This document shows, piece by piece, positions 1 to 9,095 of a stretch of DNA of 19,233 nucleotides. How positions within the stretch are numbered: position 1 is the first letter of the stretch; each line of letters starts with the position of its first letter. The notes beneath the pieces are model-generated. The model saw only the letters and a list, made by a program, of their open reading frames with translations. It was not told the origin of the DNA and ran no database searches. Location: contig BNUH01000051.1 in the NCBI GenBank assembly GCA_025997215.1, forward strand, positions 1-19,233. Direction: 5' to 3'. Position numbers and translations under genes: made by a program. The DNA comes from Clostridia bacterium (GTDB lineage: Bacteria; Bacillota_A; Clostridia; Christensenellales; Aristaeellaceae).

Positions 1-1
1 G

Positions 2-121
2 CTAACGGAAACGTTGAAGGATAGCTTTGAACATTATCTGTCGAGGTTCATGATTCCTATTACGATTGATCAGCGATACGGTAAGAGTGAACTTGAATAC
101 GTGCGTCAAGTGTGCGGATAA
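2..121 (+). CDS. 3' end of an upstream gene, possibly a DegT/DnrJ-type sugar aminotransferase
   Basis: An open frame enters from the left edge and ends at TAA 119-121, giving 39 C-terminal residues that finish in DQRYGKSELEYVRQVCG. The combination of a short 'IP..IDQRY' strand followed by an acidic '.ELEYV...' helix resembles the C-terminus of DegT/DnrJ/EryC1/StrS nucleotide-sugar aminotransferases. That resemblance is recalled from memory and rests on very little sequence. Such an enzyme would make an amino sugar from a 4-keto intermediate and would fit this cluster. The stop lies 19 bases before the next ATG, which is consistent with one operon. The protein could equally be another biosynthetic enzyme. 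The open frame is fairly sure and the family is weak. Confidence 0.45.
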   Translation, partial: LTETLKDSFEHYLSRFMIPITIDQRYGKSELEYVRQVCG

Positions 122-140
122 AAAACTTGATTGAAACGTT

Positions 141-1034
141 ATGAAACAAATTCTGATAACAGGTATAAATAGCTATATAGGGAATAATATACGGCAATAT
201 TTAAATGTAGATCCTAGTTTTCATGTTGAATCGATATCTGTTCGAAGCCGAGAGTGGATACAAAGTGATTTTTCTAAGTATGATACAGTTATTGATGTTG
301 CGGGCATTGCGCATGTAAAACCGCTTAAGCAACACGAATCACTGTTTTATCAAGTCAACAGAGATTTGGCTATTGAAATATGCAGGAAGGCAAAGGTTGA
401 GCGTGTCAAGCAATTTATTTATCTGTCCAGCATGAATGTCTTCGGCGATACGACAGAAATGATCACCACTGATACGATACCTAAGCCGAAAAATTTCTAT
501 GGAAACAGTAAATTAGAAGCTGACAATGCGATTCAGGCGATGAATTGTTCAGAGTTTCATACTACATGCGTTCGTCCACCTGTAATATATGGTGTCGGTT
601 GCAAAGGGAATTTTCGTTTATTAGAGATGATCGCCAAACACACGCTAATTTTTCCGGATTATCCAAATCAGCGTAGCGTTCTATATATAGACAACTTAGT
701 AGAATTTATAAAGAGGATAATCCAAAATAATGATTCAGGAATATTCTATCCACAAAATAGAGAATATGTATCGACCAGCGAAATGGTAGCTGTTATAGCT
801 GAGGTGCATAAGCACAAGTTGCTTTTAACGAAAAGATATAATAGCATCATACAATATTTAGTGGATCATACTAACAGAGTGGAGAGAGTATTTGGAGACG
901 ATCGCTATGATATGTCGATGTCAAATTATGAAAACTTCAGTTACTGTAAATCCAGTTTTTACGAATCAATCGTGAGAATGGCTCAACAATCGATTGGAAT
1001 GGAATACAAGAAGGGTATGAAGCTCGCATCTTGA
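141..1034 (+). CDS. NAD-dependent epimerase/dehydratase family (SDR) nucleotide-sugar enzyme
   Basis: This is a 297-residue extended short-chain dehydrogenase/reductase. The N-terminus ILITGINSYIGNNI (about residues 4-17) is a Rossmann beta-alpha turn of the G..SYIG type. YLSSMNVFGD (near residue 94) supplies the catalytic serine region and FYGNSKLEAD (near residue 120) is the YxxxK catalytic pair. RPPVIYG follows as the usual substrate-side motif. Family members of this length act in the cytoplasm as 4-epimerases or 4-keto reductases on UDP- or dTDP-sugars. The exact substrate cannot be read from sequence. It could reduce the 4-keto product of one of the two 4,6-dehydratases further down. 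No clear Shine-Dalgarno precedes ATG 141. The 3' end overlaps the next gene by four bases. Confidence 0.85.
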   Translation: MKQILITGINSYIGNNIRQYLNVDPSFHVESISVRSREWIQSDFSKYDTVIDVAGIAHVKPLKQHESLFYQVNRDLAIEICRKAKVERVKQFIYLSSMNVFGDTTEMITTDTIPKPKNFYGNSKLEADNAIQAMNCSEFHTTCVRPPVIYGVGCKGNFRLLEMIAKHTLIFPDYPNQRSVLYIDNLVEFIKRIIQNNDSGIFYPQNREYVSTSEMVAVIAEVHKHKLLLTKRYNSIIQYLVDHTNRVERVFGDDRYDMSMSNYENFSYCKSSFYESIVRMAQQSIGMEYKKGMKLAS

Positions 1035-2155
1035 AAAACGCTCTTCTCCTTGCCCCAGCTGGATATACGCACAGGATGTTTAACGATTCATGTATCCATG
1101 CACTATCGCAGCTAGGTTTTACGATTCATCTGGCTGCTAATTTCGATGAAGACGGCTCAGGTGGCCAAAACACGCGATATGTTGAAGCATGTATTGAAAA
1201 TGGGTATGTGGTTCATTCGTTAGGTTTTCAGCGTGCTTCAATAAAAAAGAACGTTAAACATATACAAAAGTTTAAGGAATGGCTCGCGACGCAGAGCTTC
1301 GACTTAATACATGCGCATACGGAAACAGGAGGGACCATCCTGCGCTTAGCAGGTGGATCGTTGAGGAAAACAAAAAAAGTGTTTACCCCTCATGGGATGT
1401 CGTTCTGGCGTGGGTGTTCATTAAAGCGACAGATGGTTTATCAGCCGATTGAGCGTTGGATAGCTTCCGCGATGGACGTAAATGTTGCTATTAACGAAGA
1501 AGAATATACATACTTTAAGAAATGGAACAATCGTACCGCACGACTGATTCGTGGAGCAGGTTTGGACTTTCGACGTTTCGATAGACCGATTCTATCGCGT
1601 AATGAGATTCGGCGAGAACTGGGAATCCCAGAGAGTTCTATGTTAGTTATAGCTGTTGGAGAACTTAACGAAAACAAAAACCATATAACGTTGATTCGAG
1701 CGGTTGCGGACATGAAAGATCCAAATGTCTGGCTCATCATTTGCGGAACAGGTTCGCTTCGCTCATATCTTCAAGATGAATCAAATAAGTTCGTTATACC
1801 TTCTCATTTGATATTAGCAGGATATCAATCAAATATTTCCGATATGCTTTACGCATCGGATCTGTTTGTAAGCCTTTCCTATCACGAAGGGTTGCCTGTC
1901 TCACTACTGGAAGCCATGCGGGTAGGATTGCCAGTGATCGTCTCTCGGGTACGGGGTCATGTAGATCTCATTCAGGATGGTGTAGGAGGTTATCTTTGCT
2001 CACCGAATGATATTAGCAGAGTGAGCACACTCATAAAGCAGCTCATTAGAGAACCAAGATTGCGCCAGCAGTTTGGGAGTATTAACAGAAGTCGAACAGA
2101 AATATATGAAATAGGCAAAGTTGTGGACGAGCTTAAGGATATATACTGTCTATGA
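1031..2155 (+). CDS. Glycosyltransferase family 4 (GT-B fold)
   Basis: This is a 374-residue cytoplasmic retaining glycosyltransferase. The N-terminal half carries HAHTETGG and FTPHGMSFWRG, typical of the GT4 acceptor domain. The C-terminal half carries the donor-binding signature YHEGLPVSLLEAMRVGLPVI with the E-x7-E pair at Glu286 and Glu294. The start is TTG at 1031, whose TTGA overlaps the stop of the preceding gene. The purine run AAGAAGGG lies about 15 bases upstream, which is rather far, so efficient initiation may depend on coupling. Length and layout match EpsD/EpsF/CapM-like enzymes that add one sugar to the lipid-linked repeat unit. Donor and linkage are not predictable. Confidence 0.9.
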   Translation: MKNALLLAPAGYTHRMFNDSCIHALSQLGFTIHLAANFDEDGSGGQNTRYVEACIENGYVVHSLGFQRASIKKNVKHIQKFKEWLATQSFDLIHAHTETGGTILRLAGGSLRKTKKVFTPHGMSFWRGCSLKRQMVYQPIERWIASAMDVNVAINEEEYTYFKKWNNRTARLIRGAGLDFRRFDRPILSRNEIRRELGIPESSMLVIAVGELNENKNHITLIRAVADMKDPNVWLIICGTGSLRSYLQDESNKFVIPSHLILAGYQSNISDMLYASDLFVSLSYHEGLPVSLLEAMRVGLPVIVSRVRGHVDLIQDGVGGYLCSPNDISRVSTLIKQLIREPRLRQQFGSINRSRTEIYEIGKVVDELKDIYCL

Positions 2156-3273
2156 CTCGCAAACAGTTCAGACTTATATTATTGCTATTGATCGTTCTAT
2201 TTACATTGATCAGAATAGCTCTATTCTTTTTGACACCACCAAACACAAGCAGTGATTCTCAGTTTTATCTGAGTCAAATGCGACTATTACGTGATAATCC
2301 ACGTGTATTCATAACAGATAATATGTATCGCCCTTATTACATTGGTTATCCTGTAGTACTATTTCTATTACAGCTCATTTCTAAAAGCACCTGGTTTTTG
2401 TGTCTATTCAATTTACTTATAGGAATTATCGTTTATCCTTGTGTCTATCTTATTATACGGAGAATGAATGGGGATGCAACTACTGCTCTGATTGGTGTGT
2501 TTTTATATGCATCCTGTTGGGAGATTTTCCATTGGGATTCATATTTACTGTCCGACAGTCTGGGTGTCTCATTATCTCTTATATGTTTGTTCTGCTTCTT
2601 TAATTATCTTCAAAACAAGAATGGTTTTTTACCGTTATTGTTAATCACACTGTTGCTGCTTTTTACGGTACGCCCTAATGCCGTTGTCAGCGTTATTTGT
2701 TGTAGCGTATCTCTTCTCTACTATAAAAAGAATAGATATATAAATACATTGGCTGTATCATTATGTGTTACGATAGCTCTGTTTTGTATTTTACAAGGAA
2801 TAGGGCGACCACATGGATTGTCAAATCGCGTTAAATATTACCTGGATTTGTTTCGATTAGGAAAAGTCATTCCAGCTGATCCCTATTATGATGTGAATAT
2901 AGACAGAAGTAGCTTGCTCACGATGATACTTGGATATTTACTTGTATTTATAAAGAGACTTATTATGTTCTGTTCACCATTCTCACTCACTATTTCAGTG
3001 CGGCATAATATTATGAATGCGTTCATTTTGTTACCTCTATTTGTGCTTGCGCTATATGGAATCCGCGTATCGATCCGTGACAAGGTACTATTTAGAAAGT
3101 ATATAATGTGGGCAGCCCTAATTGTTACGATTGTTCAATGCCTGACTGAAGTCGAATATGACCGGAGATATCGATTACAGGTTCTACCGTATTTGATTGT
3201 ACTAGCATCCTTTGGTACTCGCGAATTGATAAAGAAGTTTGAAGATCGGATGAGAGCAGCAGTTAGAATATGA
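2152..3273 (+). CDS. Polytopic membrane protein, GT-C/GT39-like
   Basis: This is a 373-residue protein dominated by hydrophobic stretches, probably 8-10 membrane spans. A first span at about residues 7-27 is followed by an outward loop with NTSSDSQFYLSQ. That acidic D-x3-Y motif (Asp35, Tyr39) sits where GT-C enzymes of the ArnT/PMT type carry a catalytic acid. The C-terminal EVEYDRRYRLQVLPYLIVLA resembles the 'E..Y..R..P.L' last-helix motif of GT39-like proteins. Such proteins use lipid-linked donors on the outer membrane face. It might add a side-branch sugar, or be the polymerase if the gene at 6731 is not. ATGA overlaps both the previous stop and the next start. The family call is moderate and the function is open. 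Confidence 0.6.
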   Translation: MTRKQFRLILLLLIVLFTLIRIALFFLTPPNTSSDSQFYLSQMRLLRDNPRVFITDNMYRPYYIGYPVVLFLLQLISKSTWFLCLFNLLIGIIVYPCVYLIIRRMNGDATTALIGVFLYASCWEIFHWDSYLLSDSLGVSLSLICLFCFFNYLQNKNGFLPLLLITLLLLFTVRPNAVVSVICCSVSLLYYKKNRYINTLAVSLCVTIALFCILQGIGRPHGLSNRVKYYLDLFRLGKVIPADPYYDVNIDRSSLLTMILGYLLVFIKRLIMFCSPFSLTISVRHNIMNAFILLPLFVLALYGIRVSIRDKVLFRKYIMWAALIVTIVQCLTEVEYDRRYRLQVLPYLIVLASFGTRELIKKFEDRMRAAVRI

Positions 3274-4313
3274 ATGACTTGATAAGTGTAATCATACCTG
3301 TATATCATACAGGTTTGTATATCAATAAATGCCTATCATCCGTATCTTCTCAAACATATGGTAATTTGGAACTGCTATGCGTAATAGATGGGGACTTTGA
3401 CAATAGTTGCCTTGTGATGGAACAGTACACACTGGTAGACGACCGCGTCGTGGCTGTAGAACAAAATAATAAGGGTCAATCGAGTTCGAGGAATACTGGT
3501 AAACACCTAATATCAGGAGAATGGGTTACTTATGTTGATAGCGACGATTGGATTGATCTACACATGCTGGAATCAATGCTGACTACTGCTAATTGTGATC
3601 AATCCGATGCCGTGATGTGTTCATTCCGGAAGGAATTTTCCGACCATAGCGTAGATGTCCATATATTTCAGAGACATCTTACTTTAGGGCGTGACGATAT
3701 CAAGGAGAATATACTTAGAAGATTATTCGGTCCTATGAGGAGGGAACTAAGGAATCCTCAGTATTTGGATCTCTTAGTGCAGAACTGGGCACAGCTCTAC
3801 CGGAGCGATATCCTTTTCGACATCGAGTTTATAGATTCAAAGCTCATCGGGACAGAAGACTTGTTATATCAGGTGATGGTATACAATAAATGCATGAAAT
3901 TTAGTTACATCAGAAAACCATACTATCATTATAGGAAGACGAACCTCTATTCAATAACATCAAGGTATCGTCCTGAGTTATTCAAGCAATGGATCAACCA
4001 GTACATTCTTCTCGCGGATCTAATTATCAAATATCAATTAGAGGGAGAAACACAAATTGCACTAAAAAACCGGATAGGAATTAGTGTATTTTTCTTGCTT
4101 CTTGACATTTGTACTAGTAATCTATCATTCACAGAGAAACGCAATGCAACGGCTGAGATGCTAAGAACGCAACCATATAGAATGGCTGTGCAAGAGCTTT
4201 CTACAAGAGATATGAGAATCGAATGGCGGGTGATATATTTTGTTATTAAGAAAAATCTATGCAGCCTGTGTGTTATTATTTGCGAGCTAATTAATGCCAT
4301 TAGGAGATTGTAG
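3270..4313 (+). CDS. Glycosyltransferase family 2 (GT-A fold)
   Basis: This 347-residue protein opens with ISVIIPVYHTGLYINKCLSS, the GT2 nucleotide-binding start. NNKGQSSSRNTG then precedes the metal-binding VDSDDWID with the DxD-type acids at residues 90-93. A C-terminal segment of about 200 residues has the 'GTEDLLYQ...Y..C..F.YI..P.Y.Y' pattern common in capsule GT2 enzymes, including the likely catalytic acid of the 'ED' pair. It probably transfers one sugar by inversion onto the undecaprenyl-linked acceptor at the inner membrane face. Start ATG 3270 overlaps the previous stop as ATGA. Donor specificity is unknown. Confidence 0.9.
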   Translation: MNDLISVIIPVYHTGLYINKCLSSVSSQTYGNLELLCVIDGDFDNSCLVMEQYTLVDDRVVAVEQNNKGQSSSRNTGKHLISGEWVTYVDSDDWIDLHMLESMLTTANCDQSDAVMCSFRKEFSDHSVDVHIFQRHLTLGRDDIKENILRRLFGPMRRELRNPQYLDLLVQNWAQLYRSDILFDIEFIDSKLIGTEDLLYQVMVYNKCMKFSYIRKPYYHYRKTNLYSITSRYRPELFKQWINQYILLADLIIKYQLEGETQIALKNRIGISVFFLLLDICTSNLSFTEKRNATAEMLRTQPYRMAVQELSTRDMRIEWRVIYFVIKKNLCSLCVIICELINAIRRL

Positions 4314-4349
4314 TAGGTTGATGCTATAAAGAACAGATTGTATGATTTT

Positions 4350-5534
4350 ATGAACAAGACAGTCAGTGTAAAAGAAACAATTAAAAATGTGATACTCATA
4401 TTCGCACATTATATAATGACGATTCTTTGTTGTGTTATGCCAAAATATCATAAAATCTTGATCTATGGTATGATTGACTTTACTGATAACTCAGAAGCTC
4501 TATATCAGTATTTAATCAATAAAAAATTCAATAATAGTTATGAAATTATTTGTTGGAGCAAAGTTGTACCCGCAAACGCAGGTGAGAATCTGATAAATGT
4601 TGTGTTCACGAATAAATTTCTAGTGGTTGCTTATCACCACATGACAGCAAGGTACATATTCTATTCCAGAGAATTACAGTTTACGAATACACCGACGAGA
4701 AGGCAAACAGTGGTCAATATGTGGCACGGTGTACCATTAAAGCGATTCGGTTATATGGTTTCAGAAAAGCAGTGGTTTAATTTATCACGTATGTTTACAT
4801 ATGTATGTGTAAATTCTGATAACCTTGTAGGCGTGATGAAAGCCAGCTTTAGGTGTCAGGATGAGCAGATAGTCGTGAACGGAAATCCTAGATGTGATTA
4901 TCTATTCCAGAAATCAAACTATATTCAAGCCATGGAATCCCTGCGAGGGAATTGGAAAAAAACCATCATTTGGCTTCCCACCTATCGTAAATCAATCGAC
5001 GGAACAGAAGACTCAGCACAATGTGCGCAATTCCAAGATACGGACAGCCTTCATAAATTAAATGACTATTTACTGTGTAAAGATGTTCTACTTATTATCA
5101 AGCCTCACCCATTACAACGGGCAGATGAGGTCACTGTTTCCGAGATGAGTAATATCAAGTTTATTGATAATGGGCTATTGTGTTCAAACCATATTCCTTT
5201 ATACAGTCTGTTGGGCGAAACTGATGCACTTATTACCGACTATTCATCAGTATTCGCGGATTACCTTCTGATAAACAAACCAATCGCGTTCATGGTTGAC
5301 GATATGGACAGTTATGCGGGCAAACGGGGATTTAGCTTTGATGACCCTCTGAACTACATGCCTGGAATAAAGATTCGTAACCAAGCAGAAATATTAGGTT
5401 TCATTGATTCGGTGCTTGTAGGAAAGGATGAGTGGTGTGAAGAACGGAATCGTGTGTGCAGCTTGTTAAATCAATACAAAGATGGTCGCAATGCAGAACG
5501 ACTTGTGGACATTATTATTAGGAAAGTTGATTGA
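4350..5534 (+). CDS. CDP-glycerol glycerophosphotransferase family protein (TagB/TagF-like)
   Basis: This protein of about 394 residues carries the full signature of the family that makes teichoic-acid linkers and glycerol-phosphate substituents. MWHGVPLKRFGY holds the first catalytic His (126, counted from 4350) and GNPRCD follows. WLPTYRKS comes next, then IIKPHPLQR with the second His (253) and DALITDYSSVFADYL, which binds the nucleotide phosphate. It should transfer glycerol-phosphate, or a related polyol-phosphate, from a CDP-linked donor to the growing repeat unit. At this length it is the bare catalytic domain. The frame can extend to TTG 4338, four codons earlier. ATG 4350 is preferred as the conventional codon, but neither has a convincing ribosome site. 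No CDP-glycerol synthase gene is in the window. Confidence 0.88.
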   Translation: MNKTVSVKETIKNVILIFAHYIMTILCCVMPKYHKILIYGMIDFTDNSEALYQYLINKKFNNSYEIICWSKVVPANAGENLINVVFTNKFLVVAYHHMTARYIFYSRELQFTNTPTRRQTVVNMWHGVPLKRFGYMVSEKQWFNLSRMFTYVCVNSDNLVGVMKASFRCQDEQIVVNGNPRCDYLFQKSNYIQAMESLRGNWKKTIIWLPTYRKSIDGTEDSAQCAQFQDTDSLHKLNDYLLCKDVLLIIKPHPLQRADEVTVSEMSNIKFIDNGLLCSNHIPLYSLLGETDALITDYSSVFADYLLINKPIAFMVDDMDSYAGKRGFSFDDPLNYMPGIKIRNQAEILGFIDSVLVGKDEWCEERNRVCSLLNQYKDGRNAERLVDIIIRKVD

Positions 5535-5546
5535 AATAAGCGTATA

Positions 5547-6734
5547 ATGTTAAGTAATGCCACTGTTGATTTACCAGTCCCGATCGGATCGAACGAATCG
5601 TCAATACCTATAAGAGTCTTAATACTTCTCACGATTCTCAATCGTGGTGGTGCAGAAACTATGATAATGAATCTTTACCGCACAATAGAACGATCGGCGG
5701 TACAGTTTGATTTCATGGTCTATAAGCCAGAAAAGGGTATATATGAAGATGAAGTAAAAACTCTAGGCGGGCGTGTTTACCACACGCCACCGTTCGAATT
5801 ACGGACACTGGCTGCCTATATTCGCTCACTGGATACTTTTTTCAGAGAGCATACCGAATATCGTATCGTTCACAATCACATGGGTTCTAATGGCGCGTTC
5901 GTGTGCCGTGCCGCGCGAAAACATAACATTCCCGTCGTAATTGTTCATTCTCATTCTGGATTTGCTCCCATGATTGTTTATGAGCCAAGGATATTGCTGC
6001 GAAAAGTTATCATGACTGCCTTAAGCAAAATATCTAACTACTATTGTACCGATAGGATGGCTTGTAGCAAGGAAGCTGGACAAGCATATTTTGGTAGACG
6101 TAGTAAAGATATAATTGTACTTCACAATGCTTTAGATACAAATATTTTTCGGTACGATCCACGAGAACGCGAAAGAGTCCAAAATATAATGGGGCTTAGT
6201 GGTCTTGTAATAGGACACGTTGGTCGGTTCGACCTGAATAAAAATCATGTCTTTTTACTTAATGTTTTCCATGCAGTATTACGGCGAAAACCAGAAGCTG
6301 TGCTCCTACTAGTTGGAGAAGGCATACTGTCTGAACAAATATACGAAACAGCACGTTCTTTGGGCATTTCGGAAAATGTGCGTTTTTTAGGCGTTCGCGA
6401 GGACATTCAGAGTTTGATGCAGGTAATGGACGTATTTGTTATGCCATCTAAAATCGAAGGACTGCCAGTCGCTTGCATTGAGGCGCAAGCCACTGGGTTA
6501 CCATGCATAATCTCCTCAACAATTACCGCTGAGACGGCCGTTACATCCTTGTGCCGGTTCCTTTCTCTAAACGATACTCCAGAGTTATGGGCAGATGCCG
6601 CAATAACTGCCGCTTCTACCACAATACGGAAAGATATGTCAGCTATCATAACGGCTGCAGGCTATGAGATTTCTCAAACTGCCGCTTGGCTTCGGGACTA
6701 TTATATCGAAAAATACAATGGAACAGAGCAATGA
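5547..6734 (+). CDS. Glycosyltransferase family 4 (EpsF-like)
   Basis: This is a 395-residue retaining GT-B enzyme. After a polar leader of about 22 residues, VLILLTILNRGGAETMIMN gives the 'GG.E' acceptor-side motif of EpsF/CapM-type enzymes. VHNHMGSNGAFVCR and VHSHSGF follow, and then GHVGRFDLNKNH starts the donor domain. SKIEGLPVACIEAQATGLPC contains the E-x7-E pair at Glu304 and Glu312. It adds one sugar in the cytoplasmic assembly of the repeat unit. The gap from the previous gene is 12 bases, with no good Shine-Dalgarno close to ATG 5547, so an internal start before the first conserved strand remains possible. The 3' end overlaps the following gene by ATGA. Confidence 0.9.
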   Translation: MLSNATVDLPVPIGSNESSIPIRVLILLTILNRGGAETMIMNLYRTIERSAVQFDFMVYKPEKGIYEDEVKTLGGRVYHTPPFELRTLAAYIRSLDTFFREHTEYRIVHNHMGSNGAFVCRAARKHNIPVVIVHSHSGFAPMIVYEPRILLRKVIMTALSKISNYYCTDRMACSKEAGQAYFGRRSKDIIVLHNALDTNIFRYDPRERERVQNIMGLSGLVIGHVGRFDLNKNHVFLLNVFHAVLRRKPEAVLLLVGEGILSEQIYETARSLGISENVRFLGVREDIQSLMQVMDVFVMPSKIEGLPVACIEAQATGLPCIISSTITAETAVTSLCRFLSLNDTPELWADAAITAASTTIRKDMSAIITAAGYEISQTAAWLRDYYIEKYNGTEQ

Positions 6735-8059
6735 GAAAGCTATTAGCATTTCTTTTATTAGAAGGGGTGATCGTCTGGCTTTTGCATTTTTTGCTAGGTG
6801 ATTTATTTAACCTAGCGCCAAATATTACTTCGTTGATTATTCTCTTCATAAACACAATGCTCGGATTTGGGGTAATCCAGAGACGATTCTCCGATTGTCG
6901 ACTTCGAACAGTCAACTATATTCTTATTGGTTTTTGTTTAAGAGTGTTCCTAATTTTGTGGGATTTTTATGGAACTAATATGTTTATTTTGCCAAACAGT
7001 CACTCAGATACCGAGTCTTTTCATAGGCATGCAGTTCTTGCGGCCAACTATGGAACTCTTGAAGACTGGTACTCAATGGTTGTCAGCATTGTTTATCGAC
7101 TGTTTGGTGAGCAGAGAGTCACTGCACAATACCTTAATCTTGTTTTTTCAATGCTTACTATCGATATATTGTACAGAATAATGAATTTCATGGATATCGA
7201 TCAGAATATTAAAGAAACCATATTATGTGCATTTTCATTATTACCGAATTATGCGATTGTCTCTATAATACTTCTTCGCGAATGCTTGATATCTTTGTTG
7301 ATTACATATTCATTGTTTATGTTTTTTCAGTGGTGGAAAAAACCGGGTCGCCTATATTGGATTACTGCGGTTGCTTTGTCTATCATAGCTTCGCAATTCC
7401 ATTCAGGCGCAATCGCAGCCGCGTTAGCATATCTTGTCATTACTGTTTTGTCGAAAAGAGACATTGACGGCGTTAATCATCTTCAATTTTCTTTTTCCAT
7501 GTTGTTCAAAGCGGCAATCATCGCTTATATTTGCGCTTATGCATATACGGTATTACAAGACAGTCTATTTGGGAGACTTTACGTACAAGATATCGACAGC
7601 CTAGATAACTATTTCGTAGAACATAGCTTGTACACACAATCAGGTGATACTAGCAGTCATTATGGTGCTGGCATTAACGGGCTTTCCGGAATTACAAATT
7701 TGCTAGTAAACACGCCGATACGGATTTTTTACTATTTACTCGCACCTGTTCCTTGGAATTGGCGCGGTCTTTCTGATGTGTTCGCATTTATATTCAGCAG
7801 TTTTTTTTATTTTCATGCGACACGAACTGCTGTAATCGCCTTGAAGAAAAATGGCAGCAGCATTTTAACAGCGCTATTAATCATTTGTGTGGCAAGTGCT
7901 GTTGTATTTGCTTGGGGTGTTGAAAGCGCTGGAACTGCGCTTCGACATAGAGTAAAATTTTCGAGTGCGTTTTTTTTGCTCTTCGCGGTCGGGAAAAATC
8001 AGATCGTTCTGTCGACTGAATACGTTTCAAAGCGTGAATACAATAATGCAATTCGATAG
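6731..8059 (+). CDS. Polytopic membrane protein, candidate repeat-unit polymerase (Wzy) or GT-C enzyme
   Basis: This is a 442-residue multi-span membrane protein, probably with 10 or more helices. I start it at ATG 6731, which overlaps the previous stop as ATGA like its neighbours. The frame extends 15 codons further up to a TTG inside the previous gene, but that extension is polar and unneeded. An early outside loop has SHSDTESFHRHA (Asp93, Glu95, His98) and the middle has LLRECLISLLITYS and SQFHSGAIAA. Near the end, AGTALRHRVKF recalls the 'GT..RHR..' tail seen in many unclassified capsule-locus membrane proteins. These acidic, His and Arg loop residues suit either a Wzy-type polymerase or a GT-C transferase using lipid-linked substrate. 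A cluster with Wzx and Wzz needs a Wzy, and this is the best candidate. Confidence 0.6.
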   Translation: MRKLLAFLLLEGVIVWLLHFLLGDLFNLAPNITSLIILFINTMLGFGVIQRRFSDCRLRTVNYILIGFCLRVFLILWDFYGTNMFILPNSHSDTESFHRHAVLAANYGTLEDWYSMVVSIVYRLFGEQRVTAQYLNLVFSMLTIDILYRIMNFMDIDQNIKETILCAFSLLPNYAIVSIILLRECLISLLITYSLFMFFQWWKKPGRLYWITAVALSIIASQFHSGAIAAALAYLVITVLSKRDIDGVNHLQFSFSMLFKAAIIAYICAYAYTVLQDSLFGRLYVQDIDSLDNYFVEHSLYTQSGDTSSHYGAGINGLSGITNLLVNTPIRIFYYLLAPVPWNWRGLSDVFAFIFSSFFYFHATRTAVIALKKNGSSILTALLIICVASAVVFAWGVESAGTALRHRVKFSSAFFLLFAVGKNQIVLSTEYVSKREYNNAIR

Positions 8060-9095
8060 TATTTCAGTTATTGTCCCTGCATATGGCGTTGCGCTCTATA
8101 TAGACGATTGTCTATGCAGTATATTTACACAAACGCATCCTGCAGTTGAAATTTTATGTATCGATGATGGTTCCTTAGATGGACTCGCCTGTATTGCTGA
8201 TTCATCCGCATTGGTAAATGCCAATTTATGCAGCATACATAAATTCAACTCTGGGGTCAGTGCGACCAGAAACACTGGTCTTGATCTGGCTAACGGCAAT
8301 TGGATTAGCTTTGTTGATGCGGACGATGTGATTGACCTTGTGTTTTATGATGAATTATTATATTACGCTAAACAATATGATGCTCAGATCATACACTGCA
8401 CTTATCGAAGGGAAGTTAAATATACACCTCAGGATGAAAAATCAACAATGGTGTCCATTGACAATCAAATAGATGGGTTAAAGAAATTCTTATTAGGAAG
8501 AAAGATAGAACCAGGGCTGGGGGCAAAATTGTATTTTAAGTGCTTATTCGAAAACATACGCCTCGATGAAACTCTGCGAATTTATGAAGATTATTTAGTA
8601 AATTTCTATTTGTTTAGTACATGCATTAAGTCGGTTTATCTCGCTAAGGATTTATATTACTACCGGCCTAGGTTCGATTCGGTCTCATCTACTGCTTTTA
8701 GTGATAAGAATTTTGATATGATAAAGGCTGCTGATAAAGTCCTTGAGGATCTTGATGAGCATGCGCAAATTTACGACTATGCATTATTACGGAAAATCAT
8801 GGTTTGTTTCTCGCTAATAAATAAAATGATAATATATAACACTAGCGATAAAAGGTGGAACAGTCTTGTTGATTTTCTAGGACACTACACATGGGAAATA
8901 TTGAGATCTGGTTTGTACAACCCAGTTTGGAAAGCGAGTGCACTTCTCTTGGTTGTGTGTCCATTTGCATACCGAATAATAATTCTTTCCCGTGAACATT
9001 TTAGAGGAATATTGCACCTTATATACGACTCAATATGTATTGTGCGTAGTTTTGTTAACAGATGTCGTGCTTCTAATATTTGGAGGAACAATTGA
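8046..9095 (+). CDS. Glycosyltransferase family 2 (GT-A fold)
   Basis: The protein has 349 residues from ATG 8046, which begins just before the GT2 opening FDSISVIVPAYGVALYIDDC. The frame is open 27 codons further up, but that stretch lies within the preceding membrane-protein gene and shows no GT2 features. CIDDGSLDG and NSGVSATRNTG are followed by FVDADDVID with the DxD acids at residues 91-94. The C-terminal half has the 'YEDYLVNFYLFS' acidic motif and a hydrophobic segment (about residues 298-316) that may dip into the membrane. It likely adds one sugar to the lipid-linked repeat unit. The 14-base overlap with the previous gene implies coupled translation. Confidence 0.9.
   Translation: MQFDSISVIVPAYGVALYIDDCLCSIFTQTHPAVEILCIDDGSLDGLACIADSSALVNANLCSIHKFNSGVSATRNTGLDLANGNWISFVDADDVIDLVFYDELLYYAKQYDAQIIHCTYRREVKYTPQDEKSTMVSIDNQIDGLKKFLLGRKIEPGLGAKLYFKCLFENIRLDETLRIYEDYLVNFYLFSTCIKSVYLAKDLYYYRPRFDSVSSTAFSDKNFDMIKAADKVLEDLDEHAQIYDYALLRKIMVCFSLINKMIIYNTSDKRWNSLVDFLGHYTWEILRSGLYNPVWKASALLLVVCPFAYRIIILSREHFRGILHLIYDSICIVRSFVNRCRASNIWRNN
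9082..9086 (+). promoter_or_regulatory. Shine-Dalgarno GGAGG that sets a TTG start
   Basis: GGAGG sits five bases before TTG 9092. That TTG overlaps the previous stop (TTGA). The spacing decides in favour of TTG 9092 over the in-frame TTG at 9080, which lies before the site. Confidence 0.75.

Noticed and set aside
4034..4399. 121-codon ORF on the - strand across the GT2/glycerophosphotransferase junction
   Set aside because: It is antisense to two well-supported genes and has no domain features or ribosome site that I can see.
6686..6730. Upstream extension of the membrane protein gene to a TTG
   Set aside because: It would overlap the preceding GT4 gene by 49 bases with no ribosome site, while ATG 6731 gives the ATGA overlap seen at neighbouring junctions.
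7965..8045. 27-codon upstream extension of the second GT2
   Set aside because: It lies inside the previous coding sequence and has no GT2 character. The conserved family start follows directly after ATG 8046.
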